Of a stretch of 10,439 bases of DNA, positions 1 to 6,668 are shown piece after piece; position 1 is the first letter of the stretch, and every line of letters begins with the position of its first letter. Where the stretch lies: positions 385,349 through 395,787 of the forward strand of contig MU631363.1 of NCBI GenBank assembly GCA_026770615.1, given 5' to 3'. A program made the position numbers and the translations under genes. Source of the stretch: Pavlovales sp. CCMP2436. Its lineage: Eukaryota > Haptophyta > Pavlovophyceae > Pavlovales. The notes beneath the pieces are model-generated. The model ran no database searches, was not told the DNA's origin, and was given only the letters and a program-made list of their open reading frames with translations.

Positions 1-115
1 TCATCATCCACCACTTCTACCAGCTCCCCACTTCGGCGTAGCGCGTAGGAGCCTGCGTCAGAGCGCTTAGATCAGCCTGACTTGAACTTGAAACGTACCG
101 CCAGCCCGAACCCCC
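1..115. repeat. Left arm of a long terminal inverted repeat
   Basis: Bases 1-67 are the reverse complement of 6013-6079 (65 of 67 identical by eye). Bases 64-115 are the reverse complement of 4580-4631 (50 of 52 identical). The two blocks overlap here by the four bases CGCT, so they form one continuous left arm whose right counterpart has been split. The arm begins at the window edge and may extend further left. No coding is seen in it. A DNA-transposon-type terminal inverted repeat is the simplest reading; opposed copies of some other repeat are possible. Confidence 0.85.
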
Positions 116-453
116 ATACATTAATATATGTATTTTAGATACTATTCAAATCCTCGGTCAACCCATCGCTCAGCATTTAGTCATTGTCGGGCTACGGACA
201 GCTCGGTGCTGGTCTGGGCCTCAGAACCAGGAATGGACTATCACGGGATGAGAACCAGTCCGGGCAGCAGAGCGGCTCTGCTGCTATAAGATATATAGAT
301 ATATCATGCAGCCTTTAAGGCGAACGTTTCTTATCTTTTGCAGTTACTTGAACACCATCGTTGCCCCTGTTGGTGCCTCGCTTGGAGCGAGTGCTGCCTC
401 CAGCTAGCGCCGAGAGGACTAGACCTGAGAGACGCACCAGGGCTGTATCCAAC
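116..453. other. Non-coding leader between the inverted repeat and the gag remains
   Basis: No convincing gene is seen. The stretch begins AT-rich (116-150) and becomes mixed. It contains a perfect short hairpin at 264-284 followed by TA-rich sequence (TATAAGATATATAGATATAT, 285-304). It may be the leader or promoter of the retroelement-derived coding that starts near 454, but no tRNA primer-binding site or LTR boundary was recognised. Confidence 0.4.
264..304 (+). promoter_or_regulatory. Perfect 9-bp hairpin followed by a TATA-like tract
   Basis: GCAGCAGAG (264-272), a CGG loop and CTCTGCTGC (276-284) form a perfect stem. TATAAGATATATAGATATAT follows directly. The position, about 150-170 bp upstream of the first gag-like ATG, would suit a core promoter. 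The promoter role is inferred only. Confidence 0.25.
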
Positions 454-636
454 ATGAGCTCATTGCGTGACAACACACGTACCCTGGACGGTGCGTCTCG
501 GGACAACAACACAAGGACCAAGAAGACCATCATATTCGACCTCGCGGAGGTGTCGACTAAGAACCAGCTCCTGAGCGAGATCGAGAACACGCTCTCCAAG
601 GCCGGCCTGCCGATCATCGTCGAGCCTAACCCCTAG
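454..636 (+). pseudogene. N-terminal fragment of the gag-like reading frame
   Basis: The frame opens at ATG 454 and runs to TAG at 634-636. It reads MSSLRDNTRTLDGASRDNN and later KTIIFDLAEV and LLSEIENTLS, a hydrophilic, partly helical product. After the TAG the same frame continues about 28 further sensible codons to 722. Coding then appears to move to the next frame (SSHIKAVRLASSIKYER, from about 722). That pattern suggests an old gag N-terminus broken by a nonsense change and a small indel. No family-specific motif is present in this part. Its assignment to gag rests on position upstream of the zinc knuckle and protease. Confidence 0.4.
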
Positions 637-1005
637 ACGAACACGCAGGAGCTGATCCCGCGCCACAAGTTCGTGAACAAGAAGGTTCAGGACAGCGGCC
701 CGGTCGCCGTTCGCGCAGGCTAGCTCCCACATCAAAGCGGTGCGCTTGGCGAGCTCCATCAAGTACGAGCGCGCCACCATGGAGGCGGACCAGAACCTAC
801 GCAACGTCGCCCTCAAGTACGCGTCCGGTGGCTCCGCGTCCGAGGCGGAGAAGGAGCAGATCGAGGCCGATCTGACCCGCTACAGCGAGCTAATCTACAC
901 GATGGGCGCGAATGGAGACGGTGGCAAAGAGATGGTGCGTGGCACTTTCGAGTCAGCCGCCACCCCGCGTGACAAGTCGGAGGAGGGTTCCCCACCACTG
1001 ACTCC

Positions 1006-1111
1006 CTCTTTCAACACCATCGCCGCCGCCCTCAAGGTCAAGGCACCGCAGTCGCTGCTCTTTCAACACCATCGCCGCCGCCCTCAAGGTCAAGGCACCG
1101 CAGTCGCTGCT
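1006..1111 (+). repeat. 52-bp perfect tandem duplication
   Basis: The unit CTCTTTCAACACCATCGCCG... at 1006-1057 is repeated at 1058-1109, and identity runs two bases further. Fifty-two is not a multiple of three, so the duplication shifts the gag reading frame. The copies look identical, which indicates a recent event relative to the other lesions. Confidence 0.95.
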
Positions 1112-1595
1112 GCTCGCGCCGCTACTCGCATCGGCGCCGGCTTCAGCGCCTACCACGCTGGCGCTAATGCTGCCATCCTCCAAGATCCAGCGCTTCCGCA
1201 CTGATGCCAAGCGCGTGATCCTCCGCGCTGCGTGCAAGCTCGACCAGATCGCTGCGGACATGCAGGTCAAGGTTGGTGAGCTTCGCTCCAAGAGCGACGC
1301 GAGCAAGTACGACTCCTTCAGCGAGTACATGGGCAGCCTCTGGAACAAGTCGGCGGCGTGCGCGCTCGGCGTGCTCAACGAGCAGATCGCTGACGACACG
1401 ATGGGCTCCCTCAAGATGCACGTCGGCGTGCTCAAGTTTGACACCCAGTCTAACATCTTTGAGAAAATCTTCCACTCCATCGCACAGCGCTCCAGCCGGA
1501 ACTATTTTGGTTCGCAGATGCTTGTGCACGCGAAGACAAGGAGCCCCCTTGCCGACATCAAGTCGTCGGTCCCTCTCGAGGTGGCGCTCACACTC

Positions 1596-1669
1596 GTCAA
1601 CGACGCAAGAGTCGCCGCGGAGGCGGTCCCCATGACGCAAGAGTCGGTCAACGACGCAAGAGTCGCCGC
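1596..1669 (+). repeat. Direct repeat of 23 bp, spacing 51 bp
   Basis: GTCAACGACGCAAGAGTCGC... (23 bp) occurs at 1596-1618 and 1647-1669, and a partial copy TGACGCAAGAGTCG lies at 1633-1646. The spacing is a multiple of three, so the reading frame is kept and NDARVAA is encoded twice. Confidence 0.85.
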
Positions 1670-1690
1670 TGGAGGAACGGACCGGCTTCG

Positions 1691-2944
1691 CGGCTCTACG
1701 AGATCCTCGAGGTCATCCCAACCACCTCAGTGACGGCACCCATCATCGCGCGCGTCAAGCGCAGGCCCCGCGCTGAGGTGACCGAAGACCTCCTCCAGTC
1801 CGTGCTTAACGAGCTGCGCCAGTACAACATCATGTGCAAGGGCCCCACCGCGCAGGCGCACCAGGCAATGGGCGAGTCTGCCGAAGGCGAGACCTCCTTG
1901 GCGTTTGCCGCCTACGGTTCCGGACTCTGCTTCATCTGCGGGGGCCCGCACATGCAGCGCGAGTGTCCGCAGGACCGCGCGCCCTCGCCGGCCCGCGAAG
2001 GTGGCGGGCGGGGTACCTTCAGCGGGCGCGGCGACGGCGGCCGCGGCGCATACGGACGCAGTGGTGCAGGCAGCGGCGGCGGCGGGCGCGGCGGGCGCGG
2101 TGGCGGCAGGCTGGTGCGCAAATCCATCCGCCTCGAATCGGGTCAGCGCGATACGAACATCCAGGCTAACGCCAAGCACTTCGAATCGCTCTACAGGACC
2201 CCGCCTGTCCCACCTGCACTCCCGCCCGCTCCCCCGCCTGCTCTCCCGCCCGCATTCGAGCCCACGCTCGACCTGCTAGAGAGTTTCGAACATCTCCCCG
2301 ATCTCATCCCGGAAGACGAGTCCAACTCCTCCGAGTCCGAGTCAGATGACTCCGGCTGGCAGCTGGCTGGTGGGCAGAAGCGCCGCGCAGCCGCACAGAA
2401 GCGCCGCGCAGCCGCGCAGCTGCGCCGCGCAGCCGCGCAGGCGGGCGACGGACGCGCGCCCCCGAGCGGCACAGCTGCGAGCAGCAACGCGCCGCTTGCT
2501 GAGCCCGCGGCGGCACCCGCGCCGCGCGACAAACGCGCGCCCACTCCTGCACGCACACCCGCAGCAGAGCCCACGCTCGAGCACGCTGCAGCGCACCGCG
2601 CAGCCGCACGCATGCAGAGGCCCGGCGAGTTCAAGCCCCCCAAGCACCCGGCGCCCAAGTATGTCATCAAGCCGAGACCCAAGGGGATGACCGCGCGCGG
2701 GGAGGACTCATATTTCTGGCCATGGACAAGGCCGAGCGGCGCCATGTGCCGCGCTCCAAGAGCCTGCTCGAAGGGCGCGTCATGCAGCGCGACATCGGCA
2801 CCTTCAAACTCGCGCGTGCTCGCTCGGCTCACCAGCAGCCGACGGACGGGAGTGTCTACCTCAACGTGGACTCGGGCGCCGGCCGGCACCTTTTCAAGCC
2901 AGATGACATCACAATGGAGAACCAGTCGTACCAGGACTCGGTAG
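1691..2944 (+). pseudogene. Gag C-terminal part with zinc knuckle and RGG/Pro/Ala-rich tail
   Basis: This is the longest open stretch of the element. From about 1691 the frame reads RLYEILEVIPTTS and then DLLQSVLNELRQYNIMCKG, typical gag spacing before a nucleocapsid. A zinc knuckle lies at 1928-1966: CFICGGPHMQREC. It has the form Cx2Cx3Hx4C, one residue shorter than the usual Cx2Cx4Hx4C. Next come an RGG-rich RNA-binding-like region (about 1995-2120), a proline-rich stretch (2200-2260), an acidic Ser/Glu/Asp patch (2310-2350) and three copies of Q(K/L)RRAAA from a 21-bp tandem repeat. After about 2715 homologous coding moves to the protease frame, so the last ~75 codons here are probably out-of-frame read-through. 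Nucleic-acid binding and packaging is the expected role of such a gag tail. Confidence 0.65.
2375..2437 (+). repeat. Three tandem 21-bp units
   Basis: Units CAGAAGCGCCGCGCAGCCGC(A/G) lie at 2375-2395 and 2396-2416. A slightly changed third unit (CAGCTG...) lies at 2417-2437. They encode QKRRAAA, QKRRAAA and QLRRAAA, a basic Ala-rich helix-like repeat within the gag tail. Confidence 0.9.
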
Positions 2945-3393
2945 CGTGGGGCGACGATCACCGCTCCCCCGTCGCTAACCAGGGCTTCGCGCAGTTCCAG
3001 CTCGGCCAGGGCAAGACTGCCGTCGAGCTTGAGGCGCACGGATGGGGCGTCACCGACGTCTCAACGCGCCTCCTCTCCGTGCAGCGCCTCGTCATGGACG
3101 GAGTTGACGTGCACTTCAGCAAGACGGGATCCTACCTCGACTTCACAAAGGTCGGCTGTGGGCGCATCCCTATCGACAAGAACTCGATGGTCCGCGCGCG
3201 CATGAATGGCCCGCTGGAGACATCCACGCTGGCGAACGGCGTCGCGTCTGCGGCGCCAGCTGTTAGCCACCGCAAGCGCTCGCGCAAGGCGCGCGGCGGC
3301 GGCGGCGGCGGCGGCGGTGGTTGTGGCGGCGGCGGCGGCGGCGACAGCGCGCCGACGCTCGGGCAGGACTCAAACACGCGCCAGGGAAACTAA
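2722..3393 (+). pseudogene. Ty1/copia-type aspartic protease region
   Basis: The frame contains VYLNVDSGAGRHLF with the retropepsin active-site motif D-S-G-A at 2869-2880 (residue 50 counting from ATG 2722). It is followed by the expected copia-type protease body, ending in STRLLSVQRLVMDGVDVHF, the usual '(L)LSV..L...G..V.F' signature. The enzyme would process the polyprotein. Sensible coding also exists upstream of 2722 in this frame (DDRARGGLIFLAMDKAE), so the ATG is probably internal and a small indel near 2710 separates it from gag. After the protease the frame enters a poly-Gly tract from (GGC)n at 3292-3343 and stops at 3391-3393. The catalytic motif is intact, but surrounding frames are broken, so it is probably not functional. 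Confidence 0.75.
3292..3343 (+). repeat. (GGC)n trinucleotide tract, interrupted
   Basis: Roughly 16-17 GGC-type triplets, interrupted by GGTGGTTGT, encode poly-glycine with one cysteine in the protease frame. Such a tract is prone to slippage and may have helped break the downstream reading frame. Confidence 0.9.
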
Positions 3394-3399
3394 GGGGCC

Positions 3400-3640
3400 C
3401 AGCCGCGCGGCCGAGATCCAAGCCGAGCAAGGGGCGCCCTCGGCGAGCTGGCTCCGGCTGTGGGCGCGGCGTCCGGACACTACAGACGCAAGACTTTTGC
3501 AGCGCACGCGCGCTGCAGTCGACGGGATGGACTCGTCGGACCCGAGACCGCCGACCTGTCCACTTTCGCCAGAGCTCGGATGCGACGGTCGACAAGGAGT
3601 CGGCCGCTGCGTGCTGCGCGAGCCCCGGGAGAGATCACGT
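3400..3640 (+). pseudogene. Degenerate pre-integrase (zinc-binding) linker of the copia-type pol
   Basis: No single frame is clean here. Frame 2 reads RAAVDGMDSSDP and CPLSPELGCDGRQGVGR, which resembles the region before the integrase core in copia-type elements, where an HHCC zinc finger and a 'C..C..GK' style segment are expected. Only the first cysteine of the expected CxxC is visible; a serine stands where a second would fit. The assignment relies on position between protease and integrase plus this weak resemblance. At least one frame change separates it from the integrase frame that follows. Confidence 0.35.
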
Positions 3641-4259
3641 ACTGCGACGCCTACCAAGTCTCCAAGCACGATCTGCCAGTCAGGCTGAGCGGGGAGAGCA
3701 ACGGCATCAAATACGCGGTGATTTTCGTCGACGGCTACTCCACGTTCAAGCGGATCTACTTCTGCAAGTCCCAGGCCAAGATCTCCAAGCTACTCAAGTT
3801 CTGGCTCAGCGAGTTGGCCCTCGCCGCGCACGTCGGCGGGTATTTTCTGCTCGGGCGGGGGTGGCAGCGGCACGTTCATACCCAGGTAAGCTAATCATAA
3901 TAACAATAATTATAATAACGGTTTTTGTAATAATATTAACTTCAGGGCTACATCATTCACTATGCAATAATGGTAGTTTTCTACATTGCCGATATACTTA
4001 TAACGATGATGATAGTAATGATGATGATACAAATTATAAACAGGTTAAGTCAGGCACGCTCGTCCCCGAGTTGCACGGGGCAAAGGCGCAGCGGGCCGCT
4101 GCCGCTGCGACCGAGGCTGCTATGCGAGGGCGTAGCCGCGTGCCGCCGCCGATGAGCGGCGCGCCAGCCGCAGCGCCGGACTCTAGCGCAGCGGCCGATG
4201 CAGAGCTGCCGCACACGCTGAACCCGCCGAGGCCGGCTATGTGGAAGTCCTATATGTGA
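3580..4259 (+). pseudogene. Truncated copia-type integrase fragment with an intron (exons 3580-3885 and 4044-4259)
   Basis: Frame 1 encodes APGEITYCDAYQVSKHDLP and IKYAVIFVDGYSTFKRIYF, then KSQAKISKLLKFWLSEL, the N-terminal half of a Ty1/copia integrase (rve) core. The first catalytic Asp is the D of CDAYQV (3646-3648). The second Asp is expected about 60-70 residues later. There the better match lies in another frame (FCSGGGGSGTF), where a Gly stands in the Asp position. The third acidic residue and the rest of integrase are absent. Unspliced, the frame stops at 3892-3894. Removing 3886-4043 as a phase-0 GT-AG intron joins it in frame to 4044-4259, an Ala/Pro-rich tail ending in MWKSYM. The first in-frame ATG is 3580, but coding resemblance may start earlier. 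Integration activity is very unlikely; a spliced chimeric product is possible. Confidence 0.55.
3886..4043 (+). other. AT-rich intron or introner-like insertion
   Basis: The segment starts GTAAGC and ends AACAG, is strongly AT-rich and sits in GC-rich coding. The flanks CAGGTAAG (3883-3890) and CAGGTTAAG (4041-4049) are near-direct repeats, so both splice sites could derive from a target duplication, as in introner elements. Removal is phase 0 and restores an open frame across the junction. It contains TGATGATGATAG-type simple repeat. An internal TTCAG at about 3940-3944 could be an alternative acceptor. Confidence 0.55.
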
Positions 4260-4368
4260 TTGACCGGTCATGACCGAAGATCCGCAGGTTTGACCGAAGA
4301 TCCGTCAGATTTATGTCATTTTGACCGATACATATTGACCGATGGCTTTTTTACTGGCGACCGGTCAA
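4260..4368. repeat. TGACCG-rich repeat block with short inverted ends (MITE-like)
   Basis: The block opens TTGACCGGTC (4260-4269) and closes GACCGGTCAA (4359-4368), its exact reverse complement. Inside, TGACCGAAGATCCG occurs twice with a 21-bp period, and single TGACCGAT motifs follow. A related block is at about 7421-7480. The short inverted ends suggest a miniature element, but no clear target duplication was seen. Confidence 0.55.
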
Positions 4369-4579
4369 ATAGTAACTAGAATATAACTGTAATTAGCGCT
4401 TTCACTTTCAAAGTCTTCATTTACTGTATTTAGGATTGATTCACATCTTCTAACGAACAAAACAAAGCTTTATGTACGGCCCAGGCCCACTTCCGTAGTT
4501 ATTGTAGTATATGTATATGTATGTCGCCTATAATTAATATGTATATGTATGTGTGTATTGTGTATATATAATAATGAAG
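4369..4579. other. AT-rich non-coding stretch with (TATG)n-like simple sequence
   Basis: There is no gene. The sequence is AT-rich. From about 4507 to 4575 it is dominated by GTATATGTATGT-type simple sequence just inside the right inverted-repeat arm, mirroring a shorter AT-rich patch just inside the left arm (116-145). Confidence 0.6.
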
Positions 4580-4631
4580 GGGGGTTTGGGCTGGCGGTAC
4601 GTTTCAAGTTCAAGTCAGGCTGATCTTAGCG
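4580..4631. repeat. Right inverted-repeat arm, inner part
   Basis: Reverse complement of 64-115 with two mismatches. It ends in TCTTAGCG, where the 1.38-kb insertion starts. The outer part of the same arm lies at 6013-6079. Confidence 0.85.
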
Positions 4632-4900
4632 TGCAAATATCTAGAAATACGTCCGTCCCCTGACAGGTCTCCACCGGACCCAAGTGTCGAGAAACACTCG
4701 GATCAAGGGACCTTTGCAGAGCACACAGATACCGTCCCCACCGCTAAGGCTGATCAGGCACACGACAGTCGACGGCTCTCTGACTGACGCACTGACCGGC
4801 CGCCTCTCGATCGTCTCAAAATGCAGCTCGCCTGCGCACGTGCCGCACCTGTAGCACAAAGTAAACAGACAAATAACCTCCGGTAGCCTGTATCCCACTC

Positions 4901-4933
4901 TGTGATTCTTGTCCACGAGTGGCAAGAGTCACA
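4901..4933. repeat. Hairpin-forming inverted repeat
   Basis: TGTGATTCTT-GTCCAC and GTGG-CAAGAGTCACA pair over about 15 bp with one T-G wobble and one bulged T, closing on a CGAG tetraloop. It lies inside the insertion. Function is unknown; it might be a structured RNA element or a subterminal transposon motif. Confidence 0.5.
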
Positions 4934-4963
4934 CGGTGGGGGCTCATTGTGGTCCCGGTCTAC

Positions 4964-4985
4964 CCCACCCCCTCAGGGGGGTGGG
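4964..4985. repeat. GC-only perfect hairpin
   Basis: CCCACCCCC (4964-4972), loop TCAG and GGGGGTGGG (4977-4985) form a perfect 9-bp stem about 30 bp after the previous hairpin. Its function is not known. Confidence 0.7.
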
Positions 4986-5199
4986 CCTCGGGCTCAATAT
5001 GTTGGGGTGTTTTTCGAGGCATTGTTCCTCACTCCTGCGTTTTTGGCGCGCCTCTGCTGGCTGCTGGGGTATGCGGGTCTGTGGCCCTGCTTTTGACCGC
5101 GTGGATGGGCGCAGAACACGGTGGTGTGGGGCTCTGACGGCGGTCGTTCCGCTGGTGGCTGCGTCGTGCGAGTCCGCTTTCGTTCCGCTGCCGATTGTT

Positions 5200-5780
5200 G
5201 TGTCTAGTCCAGCACCATAGGTGAAGTGTATGTTTGCTTGGCTTCCAGTGAGCGTTTTGCTGAGCGTAATATGCACGGGTGAGACGCTGGCATGTGCATG
5301 TTTGCTGTAGTATTTGCGGCCGCAGCTCGTGGCGTCGGTAGAGCGGTTGGGTTTGGCCTCTGTGGGGTGGCCGGCTTTCGCCTAGGCCTGCGGGTGGCTG
5401 GGTCTGTCCCTATGGTGTGGCGACCTTGGTTCGGCTCTGTGTGCGTTTGCGTGGTGGGCTTGTTGTGGTATCGTGTAGCGAGGCGGGCATAGTCGTTCTT
5501 GGTGGCTCGGGGGTCTGTGCCTGCTTCCACTTAGTAGATGGTGCGGCGGTCTGACAGGCTTCCACTGGTCGTTTGAATGAGCACAGTGTGCGTGTGTGCA
5601 TGGGTGGTGTGGCCACATTTGGTGCACGGGATGCAGTTGCTTCTGACACTGGGATGATGGCTGGTGTTGGCATTTGTGGTGTGGCCGGCTCAGGTGTGGC
5701 GGTGGAGTGTCTATGAGGCGAGGCCGGCGCAGCTTGACTCTGCGTATGTTTGCGTGGCAATCCTGGCGTGATCGCGTGAG
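5200..5780. repeat. Degenerate tandem repeats of about 300 bp
   Basis: TGTGGGGTGGCCGGCT at 5361 matches TGTGGTGTGGCCGGCT at 5675. Downstream landmarks (CTATG near 5410 and 5711; GCGTTTGCGTGG near 5444 and GTATGTTTGCGTGG near 5744) recur with a 301-314 bp offset. A weaker related segment is at about 5225-5240. The repeats are diverged and non-coding. Confidence 0.45.
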
Positions 5781-6012
5781 GCATGGCTGGTGAGGCCGCT
5801 GGTGGTAGGTGGGCAGATTTTTGTTGCGTGACAGCCCGCTCGCGTTGGCGTGGTTCGGTCCGTATGGCCTGGAGGGGGACTGTGGGTATCGAGTCGTGTG
5901 GTTTTGTACGCACGGGCGGCAGTTGTGTGGCACGTCGTTCTTGCAGCTGTGGGTTGATCCGCGTGGGTGTGATTGTCAGTGGTTGGTTCGTGCTTTTCTT
6001 GGCTGCACTCTC

Positions 6013-6079
6013 AGCGCTCTGACGCAGGCTCCTACGCGCTACGCCGACATGGGGAGCTGGTAGAAGTGGTGGATGATGA
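6013..6079. repeat. Right inverted-repeat arm, outer part
   Basis: Reverse complement of 1-67 with two mismatches. With 4580-4631 it makes up the full right arm. Sequence beyond 6079 cannot be compared because its partner would lie left of the window. Confidence 0.85.
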
Positions 6080-6080
6080 G

Positions 6081-6125
6081 GAAGCCGAAATAAATATACA
6101 TACATACATACATACATTCGGCTTC
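6081..6125. repeat. (CATA)n microsatellite inside a 9-bp hairpin
   Basis: GAAGCCGAA (6081-6089) and TTCGGCTTC (6117-6125) are exact reverse complements. Between them are AT-rich sequence and five to six tandem CATA units. The microsatellite also marks the 5' border of the retroelement tail. Confidence 0.8.
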
Positions 6126-6664
6126 GCGCTGCCCGGCCCCCTCCAAAACGGCCCGAACGCCAGCATCGGCCCGGTCGAGGCCAAGCTCAACACCGTCAAG
6201 CCGATCCGCAGGATCGTCATCGGCGCTTTTGGTGAGGTCAGCGCCGACACGCTCTCGCTCGTCAAAGAAATCGCGGCGCAGGGAGGCCGCAAGATGTACG
6301 CGCTGATGGGCGTGGGTCCGCTGGAGGCGGCCGCGCGCATGAAGAAGCAGCTCATCGACGCAATCGGTACGATCGCAGCACGCGGCCATGCACAGCTGCT
6401 GCTCGCGCGCTTGAGCGCGCTGGCCCCGATCGCTGCCCAGCGTGGGAACACAACAAACAGCAACCAGCAGATCATCTCCCTAACCGCCCTTGCCCGGGCA
6501 CACTACCGGAGATCCTTCGGCACGCGCGGTGGCGCCCAAGCCAGCGCAGCCAACTAAGGCACGCAGCAGGCAATGGGCGACGCAGCGCTCAGACCAGCAC
6601 AACATTCAGAACAGTCAGACGCCAGCTTAATTCCCTATAACAAACATACATACATACATACATA
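6117..6664 (+). mobile_element. 5'-truncated 3' end of a probable non-LTR retroelement
   Basis: The segment lies between two (CATA)n tracts (6094-6116 and 6645-6664). It contains the end of an open frame (6126-6557), a ~75-bp 3' untranslated region and the 3' microsatellite tail. The last ~100 bp (6540-6639) recur in inverted and direct orientation at 10208-10353, showing the family is multicopy. The class is inferred from 5' truncation and the shared 3' end. Confidence 0.55.
6126..6557 (+). pseudogene. C-terminal fragment of a retroelement protein (RT polyprotein-like)
   Basis: About 143 codons ending in TAA (6555-6557). Notable stretches are VEAKLNTVKPIRRIVIGAFG, EVSADTLSLVKEIAAQGG and ARGHAQLLLARLSALAPIAA, then ARAHYRRSFG. 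The arrangement '(V)(V/I)GAFGE.S.D...L....A' followed by an Arg/Ala-rich helix with 'AR..A.LLL.RL' recalls the C-terminal region found behind reverse transcriptases in many algal non-LTR elements. This is from memory and not checked. No start codon belongs to it: the frame runs back through the microsatellite into the inverted repeat, so the 5' end is truncated. No RT catalytic box is included. It is most likely a dead insertion. Confidence 0.45.
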
Positions 6665-6668
6665 CGAC

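Larger units (their letters stand above)
722..1733 (+). pseudogene. Gag core of a Ty1/copia-type element, frameshifted by a 52-bp duplication
   Basis: Two overlapping frames carry one protein. From about 722 to 1060 frame 2 encodes an Ala/Glu-rich helical region (KEQIEADLTRYSELIYTMG). From about 1058 to 1700 frame 3 encodes a helical region (KLDQIAADMQVKVGELRSK, then IFEKIFHSIAQRSSRNYFGS). The phrase FNTIAAALKVKAPQSLL appears in both frames because 52 bp are duplicated in tandem, which changes frame and explains the switch. A second, in-frame 51-bp-spaced repeat (NDARVAA twice, 1596-1669) follows. Near 1670-1690 coding moves again to the frame ending at 2944. A capsid-like role is inferred from order (gag, zinc knuckle, protease, integrase). 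The reading frame is no longer continuous. Confidence 0.5.
4632..6012. mobile_element. 1.38-kb insertion splitting the right inverted repeat
   Basis: The left arm is continuous across the position where this segment interrupts the right arm. AGCG is present at both borders (4628-4631 and 6013-6016). If one mismatch is allowed, the duplication is 8 bp: TCTTAGCG at 4624-4631 and TCTCAGCG at 6009-6016, in which case the insert proper would be 4632-6008. Its ends (TGCAAATATC and GGCTGCAC) share only a weak GTGCA inverted match, so the class is unclear; an 8-bp duplication would suit hAT-type elements. The + strand is G/T-rich from about 5000 on. No convincing gene is present; open frames on the minus strand are Thr/Pro/His-rich low complexity, as expected from the base skew. 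Confidence 0.75.

Noticed and set aside
2700..2730. Programmed -1 frameshift between gag and protease
   Set aside because: No XXXYYYZ slippery heptamer is visible near the overlap. Other frame lesions in the element favour simple decay.
2191..3039. 282-residue minus-strand frame
   Set aside because: Antisense shadow of GC-rich gag and protease coding; Ala/Cys/Arg-rich with no motif.
4260..4368. TGACCG block as an LTR end of the copia element
   Set aside because: Its relative at 7421-7480 is on the far side of other elements and no matching copy lies upstream of gag; no TG...CA LTR boundary was found.
4641..4925. 94-residue minus-strand frame with several Cys
   Set aside because: CYRCGTC and CVLCKG look zinc-finger-like, but spacing matches nothing I know and no ATG-supported gene structure is evident.
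5382..6117. Long minus-strand frames (183 and 235 residues) in the insertion
   Set aside because: Thr/Pro/His/Arg-rich low complexity is expected from a C/A-rich strand. They lack domains, and one runs through the inverted repeat and microsatellite.
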